Assembly (NCBI GenBank): GCA_905215115.1
Contig: CAJMOP010000090.1
Location: forward strand, 1-8,071
Direction of reading: 5' to 3'
Source of the DNA: an uncultured bacterium
GTDB taxonomy: Bacteria > Actinomycetota > Coriobacteriia > Coriobacteriales > Coriobacteriaceae
DNA length: 8,071 nucleotides
In this document: positions 1 through 6,212 of the stretch, piece after piece
Layout of the letters: every line of letters starts with the position of its first letter
Numbering within the stretch: position 1 is the first letter of the stretch
Notes under the pieces: generated by a model
What the model was told of the DNA's origin: nothing
What the model saw: only the letters and a program-made list of their open reading frames with translations
Databases searched by the model: none
Position numbers and translations under genes: made by a program

Positions 1-407
1 TGGCAGTCGTGGCCGCAGGCGTGCATGCAGCCCTCGTTGACGCTGGCGAACTCTTCGCCGGTCTGCTCGGTGACGGGCAGGGCGTCGATGTCGGCGCGCA
101 GCAGGATGCGGCGGCGTGGCGTGCCGTCCTCGCGATAGGCGTCGGGCGCGGTGCCGCGAAGGGTTGCCACAAGGCCCGTCTTAAGGGGACGCTCGTAGGG
201 GATATTCATGGCGTCGAGCTGGTTGGCGATGTCAGAAGTCGTGCGCTCCTCGGCAAGGCTCAGCTCCGGGTGCTTATGGAAGTGGCGGCGCTGCTTGATG
301 ATATAGGGTTCAAACTCGGTAGCGATATCTTTGATGGCTGCGGTGACGTCGTCAGCCGCACGAGCCTCGGTCGCCGCCATAATCTGCTGTGCCTTGGTCT
401 TCGTCAT
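1..407 (-). CDS. M20-family metallopeptidase / amidohydrolase, N-terminal part (runs off the left edge)
   Basis: Only the first 135 codons are in the window. The protein should be a zinc- or manganese-dependent hydrolase of the M20D group (hippurate, N-acyl amino acid or peptide amidohydrolases), acting in the cytoplasm. Visible family marks are RRHFHKHPEL near residues 40-49, LLRADIDALP near 102-111, and the metal site MHACGHD at 128-134, where C131 and H133 correspond to metal ligands in characterised M20D enzymes. The dimerisation domain and the remaining ligands lie outside the window. The ATG at 407 is preceded by AAGGAG (418-423), 10 bases away, which supports this start. The gene is divergent from the plus-strand amidohydrolase at 570, and a candidate promoter lies at 459-488. 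The family call is secure; the substrate cannot be read from this fragment. Confidence 0.9.
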   Translation of the reverse strand, partial: MTKTKAQQIMAATEARAADDVTAAIKDIATEFEPYIIKQRRHFHKHPELSLAEERTTSDIANQLDAMNIPYERPLKTGLVATLRGTAPDAYREDGTPRRRILLRADIDALPVTEQTGEEFASVNEGCMHACGHDC

Positions 408-458
408 GGTCGATTTGCTCCTTGCTGGGTTGATCGCAAAATCGTACAGGCTCTCTCC

Positions 459-488
459 AGTATGCCACCTGCCGCTAGGGCTGGTAAA
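459..488 (-). promoter_or_regulatory. Candidate sigma-70-type promoter for the M20 gene
   Basis: Read on the minus strand, a -35-like TTTACC (488-483) and a -10-like CATACT (464-459) are separated by 18 bases. Each matches the consensus at four of six positions. Transcription would begin near 452, leaving a leader of about 45 bases that holds the AAGGAG ribosome binding site. This is pattern matching only. Confidence 0.35.
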
Positions 489-569
489 GTTGCCGTTTGC
501 CGCTTGGGGTTTTGTTGCAAGGGCGGGGGAGTACACTCGGGGGTGTTGAATTTCCTGCCAGAGATGGGG

Positions 570-2213
570 ATGCCCATGCAACATATCGATCGGATTATCC
601 GCTCCAAGAACGTCTTTACCGCGCAAGACGGCATCGATACTGCCCGCGAGCTGGCGATTGCCATCGCAGGCGACCGTATCGTCGCAGTCGGCAAGCCCGA
701 TGACGTGATCGCCGCCGCTCCCGCCGCCACGCCGGTTATCGACTACGGCGAGCAGTTTGTCTGCCCCGGTTTCCATGACGCTCATCTGCACTTCTTCCAT
801 ACCTCGGTCGGTTCCTCGCCGTACATGCTCATGGATATGGGCACGTCCGAGGCGGCGCTGGTGCAGCACGCGCTCGAGTTTTCCCAGGACCTGCCCGATG
901 ACGCTTGGGTTGTGACGCAGGGCTGGCGCGACTACCGTTGGGACCCGCCCGCGCATCCTACCAAGGCGTCGCTCGATGCGGCATTCCCCGATCGCCCCTG
1001 CGTTATGTATTCGGGCGACGGGCACACGCTGTGGCTCAACAGCCGCGCACTCGAAGCCCTCGGCGTGACACGCGACAGCGAGCCTCCGGCGGGTGGTAGC
1101 TACGACAAAGATGCAAATGGCGAGCTTACGGGTATCGCCCACGAGGCGGCTGCTATGCAGCTGCTGCCGCGCTGCCTGGAGTGGCTGGGCGAGGACCGCA
1201 TCGCGAGCGCTTACGCCGACCAGATGAAGCGTATGGCCGAGCAAGGCATCACCTCAATCTGCGATATGTCGCTCATGCCCATGCCGGGCTGCGACTTTAT
1301 TCGCGACGATGTTTACGACAAGCTGCAGGCCTCCGGCAAGCTGGGCATCCGCGCCCATCTGTTTCCCACGCTGCTGGATGACCAGTCGCGCTTGGAAGAA
1401 CTCCAGACCCGCTACGCGAACAACGCGCTGCTCTCGGCGCCAGGCTTTAAACAGTTCTTCGACGGCGTGTCGAGCGAGCATACCGCATACCTCACTGAGC
1501 CCTATACCAACCCGCGCTTCCCGGGCGACCAGGGCCGCCTGACGGTCCCTGTCGAGCGTATGCGCAAGTTGGTTTTGGCGGCAGCCGAGCGTGACCATAC
1601 CGTGCGCATCCACGTTATCGGCGACGGTGCCATCCATGCCGCACTCGATATCTTTGAGGAGGCGGCAGAGCTCTACGGCTTGCCCCAGCACGGCCATAAC
1701 ACACTCGAGCATCTGGAGAACCTCCTGCCCGAGGACATCGACCGCCTGCGCAAGCTCAACGTGGTCGCCTCGAGCCAGCCCTGCCACATCACGCTCGATC
1801 CGGGTGGCCCAGAGCGCGACCTTGGCCTGGAGCGAAGCCGAATCATGTGGCCGTTCGCAACCTATAAGCAGCGCGGCATCCGCCAAGCCTTCGGTACTGA
1901 CAGCCCTATCACGTCCGTTACCAGCATGAACGTGCTCTACACGGCTATTACGCGCCAAGACCCCAAAAGCCACTGGCCCGAGGGCGGCTGGCTGCCGAGC
2001 GAGCGCATCGATGCGGCAACGGCCCTGCGCAACTACACCCTGGGCAGCGCCTACGCGGCAGGCGACGAGCAAAACCTCGGCAGCCTGGAACCCGGCAAAT
2101 ACGCCGACCTGGTAGTCCTGGACCAAAACCCGCTCACCATCGACCCCCAAGAGCTCCAGGCTACCAAGGTTCAGGCAACCTATCTGGCAGGCAACTTAAT
2201 CTACGAGCGCTAA
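570..2213 (+). CDS. YtcJ-type metal-dependent amidohydrolase (amidohydrolase family 3)
   Basis: A protein of about 547 residues with the layout of the amidohydrolase-3 family (YtcJ, N-substituted formamide deformylase). These are cytoplasmic TIM-barrel hydrolases acting on amide-type bonds; the true substrate is unknown. Numbered from the ATG at 570, CPGFHDAHLH carries the HxH metal pair H72/H74. K294 in GFKQFFDG is the likely carboxylated lysine, H348 (HVIGDG) and H381 (LEHLEN) are the later histidine ligands, and D444 (FGTDSP) is the catalytic or metal aspartate. The C-terminal SLEPGKYADLVVLDQNP returns to the small beta-sandwich domain, so the enzyme looks intact. ATGs at 564, 570 and 576 are in frame and none has a strong ribosome site. 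GTG 543, 11 bases after GGGGGAG (525-531), is an alternative. The open frame extends back to base 9, but that part is antisense to the M20 gene and is not coding. A hairpin terminator follows directly. Confidence 0.9.
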   Translation: MPMQHIDRIIRSKNVFTAQDGIDTARELAIAIAGDRIVAVGKPDDVIAAAPAATPVIDYGEQFVCPGFHDAHLHFFHTSVGSSPYMLMDMGTSEAALVQHALEFSQDLPDDAWVVTQGWRDYRWDPPAHPTKASLDAAFPDRPCVMYSGDGHTLWLNSRALEALGVTRDSEPPAGGSYDKDANGELTGIAHEAAAMQLLPRCLEWLGEDRIASAYADQMKRMAEQGITSICDMSLMPMPGCDFIRDDVYDKLQASGKLGIRAHLFPTLLDDQSRLEELQTRYANNALLSAPGFKQFFDGVSSEHTAYLTEPYTNPRFPGDQGRLTVPVERMRKLVLAAAERDHTVRIHVIGDGAIHAALDIFEEAAELYGLPQHGHNTLEHLENLLPEDIDRLRKLNVVASSQPCHITLDPGGPERDLGLERSRIMWPFATYKQRGIRQAFGTDSPITSVTSMNVLYTAITRQDPKSHWPEGGWLPSERIDAATALRNYTLGSAYAAGDEQNLGSLEPGKYADLVVLDQNPLTIDPQELQATKVQATYLAGNLIYER

Positions 2214-2231
2214 TATTCATGCCGTACCGTT

Positions 2232-2279
2232 AAACGCGGCTCGGGCAGCCTATTTTGGGATGGCGCTCGAGCCGCGTTT
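2232..2279 (+). terminator. Intrinsic terminator after the amidohydrolase gene
   Basis: A perfect 12-bp inverted repeat, AAACGCGGCTCG (2232-2243) with CGAGCCGCGTTT (2268-2279), starts 18 bases after the stop codon. The stem can extend inward by a G-U and two G-C pairs, and by three more pairs past one bulged base. The following bases are GTTTGTTTG, a modest U-rich tail. The other strand has a weaker tail, so the plus direction is favoured. Confidence 0.8.
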
Positions 2280-2323
2280 GTTTGCCTATGGGGTCCGTTA
2301 GGAGCGCTCCCGCTCTGCTTGAT

Positions 2324-2361
2324 TTGGGCGCGGGGCGGAGGCGCCGCTGCCCCGCGCTCAA
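2324..2361. other. GC-rich stem-loop
   Basis: GCGCGGGGC (2328-2336) pairs perfectly with GCCCCGCGC (2349-2357). The stem extends outward through a G-U, a G-C and two T-A pairs, to about 13 bp around a 12-base loop. Neither side has a proper U-tract, so it is a structured element rather than a clear terminator. It could help end transcription arriving from either direction. Confidence 0.5.
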
Positions 2362-2467
2362 TTTGGACGTCAGTAATGCTGTCTCTTGGTGTTTTGAATA
2401 CTTCCCATTGCAGATTGCATAAAAAGTTGAGATGTTCTTTCCGGTCCTGATGTACCCCCGCCTGGGC

Positions 2468-2492
2468 CGTGCAAAAAATGGAGTATTCAGCA
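2468..2492 (-). repeat. Inverted copy of a 25-bp intergenic motif
   Basis: Read on the minus strand this matches the copy at 2679-2703 in 18 of 25 positions: TGCTGAAWACTCC, then six differing bases, then TGCACG. The six-base centre is ATTTTT here and CAAAAA in the other copy. Flanks also resemble each other: GCAGA and a GC-containing run before the motif, and CCCAGG shortly after it. Confidence 0.6.
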
Positions 2493-2678
2493 CCGTGAGC
2501 TCTGCCGGTGCCGCTGCAGTCGGGTGGCATTGCGGAGATCGACGTCATTTTGGGGTCCGGTGCGGCGCGAGGCACGCCTTTTTGTCCTGATGGGGTTTGC
2601 CCGCCGACCCAAATCGCCGGTCAAAGGCGTTCTTGGGACCAATATGGTGTGTCCGGCGCGTATGCAGACGTCCTGGCC

Positions 2679-2703
2679 TGCTGAAAACTCCCAAAAATGC
2701 ACG
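2679..2703 (+). repeat. Plus-strand copy of the 25-bp intergenic motif
   Basis: Partner of the inverted copy at 2468-2492, with the same conserved ends (TGCTGAAWACTCC and TGCACG) and an A-rich centre. Both copies keep their sequence while lying in a gene-free stretch, which suggests a shared origin or a shared binding function. The motif also lies inside long open frames on both strands, but these do not look protein-coding. Confidence 0.6.
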
Positions 2704-2814
2704 CTGCTTCCCAGGGGACCCGTGCGAGCGGCGAAAACCATGCCCAAGTCGCTGTCCGCATCGCCATTTTGCTGCACTGACTTTTCTGAATACCGGGCCC
2801 GAGATTGGTCAACC

Positions 2815-4878
2815 CTAGGCTCCCGGAGCTGCGTTGGGGTCGGTTTCGTTGGCGGCCGCCTGCTTATGGGTGGCAAAGACCGAGCCTTCGTGGTCGAAGA
2901 GCTTACGATATTGCATGCGGTCCAGGCGATCGCGCGCATTAGCGGTCTTGGCGGGAACGTTCTTGGCCTCGGCTGTATACCGAACGCCGTGCGCATCCTG
3001 CGCCCCCACCACGTTTATCGCCGGCATGTGCGCTCGGTTTTGCAAGCGTGCGCGTTGGTAGGCGGTGAGCGGGGCACCGATGGCATTGAGTGCGAGTGCG
3101 CCGACGTTATTGATGCTTGTGTTGAGTTCCCCACTCGTTTGTGCGTTGCCGGCGACATCGTAGTTCGCCCAGACCACATAGCGTGTCTGCCAGATGCGCT
3201 CGGTATGGGTGGCATCGTCCTCATCGGTAAAGTAGAGGTCGTTGTAGCGGTCGGTGAAGAACGGCTGGTGGTCGCCGTACATCACCACGACGACGGGGCG
3301 GTCGAGATCACGCAGCTTTTCCAGGAAGGCGGCGAAGGCGGCATCGGACGCTTCCATGAGCGAGCAGTATTCATTGGTCCAGGTGATAACTTTGTCGGAC
3401 ACACCTTCGACGGCAAGGTGCAGTTGCTGGTCGGTGGGCACCAAGCCCGTGTCATAGGCGGAGTGGTTTTGCATCGTCACGTCGTGGATGAAGATCGGCT
3501 GGTCGCTCTGCTTTAGTACCTCGAGGCACTTGTCGTAGGTGGCGGCGTCGGTGACCTTGCGGCAGAGCTCGGGTGCGCCGGCGAAGTCCTCGATCGAGAG
3601 GAACTCGTCGAATCCCATGTCCGCGAAGACGTTCTCGCGATTCCAGTTGGTGGCGTGGTTGGGGTGCATGGCCACGGTGCGATAGCCGAGTCTCTTGAAC
3701 TGACGGGCGAGGTTCTCGCTCGGGGCCAGGTTGTAGCTCATGAACGGGTAGACGCCAGCGCCCAGGAATGCCATGGAGTGTCCGGTTAAGAACTCGAACT
3801 CGCTGTTACAGGTGCCGGCACCGAAGGCGCTCATGTAGCTCACTCCCTGCAGAAGCGCGTTATCGATGGCTTTGAAGCGCTCGGGCCCCTTATAGCCACA
3901 GCCCAGTTCGTTAAAGATTGAAAGGTCGGCGAAGGACTCGTTCATGATGCAGATGACTGAGGGCTTGAGCTGGTCAAACTGTTCGACGGCAGCGGCACGG
4001 GAGGGGTCGGCGATGCCGTTCGTGCCCGCGTTCCAGCGCGCGGCAAGGCGCTTGATGATCGCCGAGGCCTCACCGCTCTTGTAGTGCTTGGGTTTAGGCG
4101 GCACCATTTTTTGCGCGCTCGAAATAAAGGTGGGGAGAAACCCCTGACTGTAATAGCTTTCGAGGGGCTTCCAGGTATGAAGCTTGATGCCCAAGGTGTC
4201 GTAATAGCTGATGAAGGCCTGCGCCCCCAGTGCGGCTCCGGCAACAAGTGCGGTACGACGGTCGACGGAGAGGGGGAGTTTGGATTTGGTTGCGACTGGA
4301 TGCTCCCTCGGCGCTGTCGATGTCCCCTCGGTTGCCGGAGACGCCTTTGAGTCCTTCGATTTCAAGGACGCAGACATCGCATGGTCGATGGACTCGGGGG
4401 ACGTTTCCGATGAGCGGCGCGGCGGTCGCCCACATGCATCACGCGGAATGAGGACGATAAGCGCGATTCCCAAGGCCGCGGCAGCAAGCCCCATGAAGCA
4501 GAAAGTGCTGAGCTCATAGGTGTAGCTGCCGGCGACCGTCGCAGCGGTCGAGAGGGCGAACAGGTCTCCGGGTTGGATGGGCATCGATTTGAACGTGATT
4601 ACGAAGTACTCGGCGATACCGATGCTGGCGAGCGCAACGATGCCAACGATTGCGGAGGTCTTACGGCGGTGCGGCAGATAGAACAACAGGCACAAGAAGC
4701 AGAAGATGAGCAAAAGCTCCAAAAGTGCCGGTCCGGCCTGCATCTTCCATAGTTCATGGTTGGAGGGCAGCTCGAGGGCGAGCATCGAGCATATCGATGC
4801 GCCGCCGATCGTTGCCAGCGTACGGGGGTAGGGATGGTCGGTCATCCAGCTTTTCAGATCCTTCATGCTCATCTTCAT
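2815..4878 (-). CDS. LTA-synthase-family membrane phosphoglycerol transferase (sulfatase fold)
   Basis: A 687-residue polytopic membrane enzyme with an extracytoplasmic sulfatase/alkaline-phosphatase-type domain. Relatives such as LtaS move glycerol phosphate from phosphatidylglycerol onto growing lipoteichoic acid, or onto other surface glycans. Hydrophobic segments lie near residues 20-36, 50-69, 75-96 and 122-145. A polar Ser/Thr/Lys-rich linker (150-205) and a fifth hydrophobic segment (209-225) precede the catalytic domain. Catalytic marks are E314 (IMNESFADLS, metal), T356 (GAGTCNSEFEF, nucleophile), H472 (TMQNHSAYD), and D536/H537 (MYGDHQPFF). The WNRENVFADMGFDEF block at 412-426 is also typical. 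A charged, low-complexity tail follows residue 640. The start ATG at 4878 has AAGGA (4888-4892) nine bases upstream. The relic reading frame ends 18 bases before this start, so no promoter fits between them. The exact polymer made is not known. Confidence 0.93.
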   Translation of the reverse strand: MKMSMKDLKSWMTDHPYPRTLATIGGASICSMLALELPSNHELWKMQAGPALLELLLIFCFLCLLFYLPHRRKTSAIVGIVALASIGIAEYFVITFKSMPIQPGDLFALSTAATVAGSYTYELSTFCFMGLAAAALGIALIVLIPRDACGRPPRRSSETSPESIDHAMSASLKSKDSKASPATEGTSTAPREHPVATKSKLPLSVDRRTALVAGAALGAQAFISYYDTLGIKLHTWKPLESYYSQGFLPTFISSAQKMVPPKPKHYKSGEASAIIKRLAARWNAGTNGIADPSRAAAVEQFDQLKPSVICIMNESFADLSIFNELGCGYKGPERFKAIDNALLQGVSYMSAFGAGTCNSEFEFLTGHSMAFLGAGVYPFMSYNLAPSENLARQFKRLGYRTVAMHPNHATNWNRENVFADMGFDEFLSIEDFAGAPELCRKVTDAATYDKCLEVLKQSDQPIFIHDVTMQNHSAYDTGLVPTDQQLHLAVEGVSDKVITWTNEYCSLMEASDAAFAAFLEKLRDLDRPVVVVMYGDHQPFFTDRYNDLYFTDEDDATHTERIWQTRYVVWANYDVAGNAQTSGELNTSINNVGALALNAIGAPLTAYQRARLQNRAHMPAINVVGAQDAHGVRYTAEAKNVPAKTANARDRLDRMQYRKLFDHEGSVFATHKQAAANETDPNAAPGA

Positions 4879-4896
4879 CGTCTCTGTTCCTTACTC

Positions 4897-5132
4897 CTAG
4901 TTCAGCGTCTTCACGAGCTTCTCCAGGTTGTCGTTCATGATGGGTGGGTAATCCTCGCCGGCTTTAAGCTGTTTGTCAGTGAGCCCCTCGACGGGGTCGA
5001 GCTGGACGCATTGTCGTCAGAAGCGGCGAGAGCAAAGACCGCACTTAAAAGGGGCATATATGCCGCCGCCATGGGGCCACGGTGACGAATAGGACGCCGC
5101 TTGGGATGGCGACGGTAGATTCGGTTGTCCAT
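4897..5132 (-). pseudogene. Relic of a zinc-type ABC transporter substrate-binding lipoprotein (internally deleted, frameshifted)
   Basis: The start is gene-like: ATG at 5132 with AGGAG (5139-5143) six bases upstream, encoding a basic N-terminus followed by MPLLSAVFALAAS, which resembles a lipoprotein signal whose lipobox cysteine is replaced by serine. From about base 5010 the sensible frame changes. The second frame reads LDPVEGLTDKQLKAGEDYPP and ends in MNDNLEKLVKTLN before TAG at 4897-4899. That ending resembles the last helix region of ZnuA/AdcA-type metal-binding proteins. The second frame is closed upstream by TGA at 5017-5019, so the two parts cannot be translated as one protein. A full family member is about 300 residues, while only about 77 codons remain. 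I infer a large internal deletion plus a frame change. The first frame alone gives 65 residues and ends at 4935. The zinc assignment rests on the tail and the neighbour and is moderate. Confidence 0.55.
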
Positions 5133-5144
5133 AGATTGCTCCTG

Positions 5145-5222
5145 AATTGAAAACGGCTGCGTCGGGGTGCCGACGGCCGAAGGCGATGCCGCCGTGGCAC
5201 GCGGTAGCTATTTGATTCAATT
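5145..5222 (-). other. Structured intergenic/leader RNA candidate
   Basis: Between the small membrane protein gene and the relic, nested inverted repeats are visible: an outer 7-bp pair AATTGAA (5145-5151) with TTCAATT (5216-5222), then ACGGC (5153-5157) with GCCGT (5191-5195), and within that CGTCGG (5160-5165) with CCGACG (5170-5175) around a four-base loop. On the minus strand the ACGGC/GCCGT stem is followed by TTTTC, so it could be a weak terminator or attenuator after the upstream gene. It ends next to the ribosome binding site of the relic. It may be the remains of a regulated leader. Confidence 0.4.
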
Positions 5223-5230
5223 GGGAGCCG

Positions 5231-5599
5231 TTAATCGTCCAGACGGACCCTGAGGGATAATAGGGTGACCGGGGCATATGAAGATCGCTCGGTGCCGATG
5301 ACGGCTAGGGCGGAGATCAGCAAGAGGGTGATGAACGATGTCGCGCCCACGGGGACGGTGTCACCGCCACGGGCGATCGACAGATTGCCGGCGAGCTCGG
5401 CGCAGATGGTGCAGCCCGCGCCGGTGCAGTCATGATGCAACTCATGGGCGGTTGCGATGGGGGAGAGGATGGTTACCGCGAGAAGGGAGAAGACGAGAGC
5501 CAGGGCGAGCAGGCGAGTGCGAACGGGCGGCATGGAGTCGCGTGCATCGCGATTCGGTGCTATATCTCGCCATGTCGAGGTGCTCAGCTCATCGGTCAT
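5231..5599 (-). CDS. Small membrane protein with a His/Cys cluster, possibly metal-related
   Basis: A 122-residue protein. After a polar N-terminus there is a hydrophobic segment near residues 29-49 ending in SPIATA, which could be a signal peptide or a membrane anchor. Next comes a His/Cys cluster, H52, H55, H56, C58, C63 and C66, in AHELHHDCTGAGCTIC. A second hydrophobic segment lies near 88-102. The cluster is a plausible metal-binding site facing outside the cell. Similar short proteins with an H-C-x4-C-x2-C pattern are, as I recall, found beside zinc uptake genes in Gram-positive bacteria, and a zinc-binding-protein relic follows here. The start at 5599 is chosen because a GAGGAAGGGAGGG run lies just upstream and a good promoter fits about 40 bases before it. 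The frame is open to an ATG at 5737, but that would start upstream of the promoter. An internal ATG at residue 23 is another option. Function is not established. Confidence 0.7.
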   Translation of the reverse strand: MTDELSTSTWRDIAPNRDARDSMPPVRTRLLALALVFSLLAVTILSPIATAHELHHDCTGAGCTICAELAGNLSIARGGDTVPVGATSFITLLLISALAVIGTERSSYAPVTLLSLRVRLDD

Positions 5600-5641
5600 C
5601 TGCCCTCCCTTCCTCTCATCTGGGCATATTTCATCTGGAGG

Positions 5642-5669
5642 ATTGTAGTCTTGAGAAGCTGATTCACAA
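5642..5669 (-). promoter_or_regulatory. Predicted promoter for the His/Cys membrane protein gene (and perhaps the LTA synthase gene)
   Basis: On the minus strand, TTGTGA (5669-5664) and TACAAT (5647-5642) are separated by 16 bases. The -10 matches the consensus at five of six positions and the -35 at four. A start near 5635 gives a leader of about 36 bases with the purine-rich ribosome site. No other convincing promoter lies before the relic or the LTA synthase gene. Confidence 0.5.
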
Positions 5670-5754
5670 AGTTGCCGCGCTAAAACTTCATGCTTTCCGG
5701 TCCGCCTTGGGGCTGCGCATAAGTTATCCTCCGACATTCAGAAAATCTAAGTGC

Positions 5755-5773
5755 CAAAAAATAAGATTTTTTG
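5755..5773. promoter_or_regulatory. AT-rich perfect palindrome upstream of groES, candidate operator
   Basis: CAAAAAAT (5755-5762), a three-base centre AAG, and ATTTTTTG (5766-5773) form a perfect 8+3+8 inverted repeat. It is nested with a wider pair AAAATCT (5742-5748) and AGATTTT (5764-5770). The right arm overlaps a -35-like TTGACT (5771-5776), and a -10-like TATAAC lies at 5785-5790, though the 8-base gap between those two is too short for them to work together. The AT-only stem would be a weak terminator, so a protein-binding site is more likely. No CIRCE (TTAGCACTC-N9-GAGTGCTAA) or clear HspR-type repeat is present between 5600 and 5882. Confidence 0.4.
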
Positions 5774-5882
5774 ACTCCGTGTTGTATAACCCGCCATTCG
5801 TGGGTACCATTCAACGCGTACGCAAACAAAAAGGGTTAATTCGCGTGGCATAACCGCGCGGCCCAAAAAGGAGGAGACAAGC

Positions 5883-6176
5883 ATGTCGTCTTTGAAGCCG
5901 CTTGCAGATCGTGTTCTGGTCAAGCCCGACGAGGCCGAGCAGAAGACCGCTTCTGGTCTGTATATCGCCAGCAACGCCCAGGAGAAGCCGCAGCGCGGCA
6001 CCATCGTTGCCGTTGGTGCCGGCAAGGTCAACGACAAGGGTGAGCGCATCCCCATGGACGTCAAGGTCGGTGACGTTGTCATCTACGGTAAGTTCGGTGG
6101 CAACGAGGTCAAGGTCGACGGCGAGAAGTATCTGCTGATGCGCGCCGACGACATCTACGCTGTCGTCGAGGCCTAG
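5883..6176 (+). CDS. groES: GroES, 10-kDa co-chaperonin
   Basis: A 97-residue protein of the expected length for the heptameric lid that caps GroEL and encloses folding substrates in the cytoplasm. LKPLADRVLVKP at residues 4-15 and the C-terminal YLLMRADDIYAVVEA are typical family blocks. The mobile loop near residues 18-34 contains the hydrophobic GroEL-contacting patch, here GLYIA (24-28), with alanine where many homologues have proline. GKFGGNEVKVDGEKYL near 69-84 is the usual late strand region. The start is fixed by AAGGAGG (5868-5874), eight bases before the ATG, a near-perfect ribosome site fitting a highly expressed gene. It is the first gene of the operon, 96 bases before groEL. A leader of roughly 85 bases is likely, with a small GGTTA/TAACC hairpin at 5834-5855. 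Confidence 0.98.
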   Translation: MSSLKPLADRVLVKPDEAEQKTASGLYIASNAQEKPQRGTIVAVGAGKVNDKGERIPMDVKVGDVVIYGKFGGNEVKVDGEKYLLMRADDIYAVVEA

Positions 6177-6212
6177 TCTCGTCAGAATCTCTGATTCGTC
6201 TTTGAACGCGCC

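Larger units (their letters stand above)
2280..2814. other. Gene-free intergenic stretch with repeats and stem-loops
   Basis: No open frame here looks like a protein. The frames present are rich in Arg, Pro and Ser, lack recognisable motifs, and are shared among several frames and both strands. The stretch holds a 10-bp palindrome GGAGCGCTCC (2301-2310), a GC-rich stem-loop (2324-2361), a weak plus-strand promoter-like pair TTGAAT (2394-2399) and CATAAA (2418-2423), and two inverted copies of a 25-bp motif (2468-2492 and 2679-2703). The nonamer GTCCTGATG also occurs twice (near 2445 and 2586). I see no clear terminator for the minus-strand gene that ends at 2815. It may be a dispersed intergenic element or a non-coding RNA region. 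Confidence 0.5.

Noticed and set aside
9..563. N-terminal extension of the plus-strand amidohydrolase frame
   Set aside because: The first 185 codons are antisense to the M20 gene and its promoter region and show no amidohydrolase features; homology begins near base 576.
1254..2150. A 298-residue minus-strand frame inside the amidohydrolase gene
   Set aside because: It is the antisense shadow of a gene with intact catalytic motifs and has no recognisable domain of its own.
2487..2996. A 169-residue minus-strand frame overlapping the end of the LTA synthase gene
   Set aside because: It starts inside the LTA synthase coding sequence in another frame, is rich in Arg, Pro and Ser, and shows no motif. 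The gene-free stretch it covers is open in several frames.
2524..3516. A 330-residue plus-strand frame
   Set aside because: Two thirds of it is antisense to the LTA synthase catalytic domain, and its first third lies in the repeat-bearing spacer without protein-like features.
5649..5670. Possible HspR-type (HAIR) repeat near CTTGAGA
   Set aside because: The left half resembles CTTGAGT, but the right half matches ACTCAAG at only four of seven positions and overlaps the predicted minus-strand promoter.
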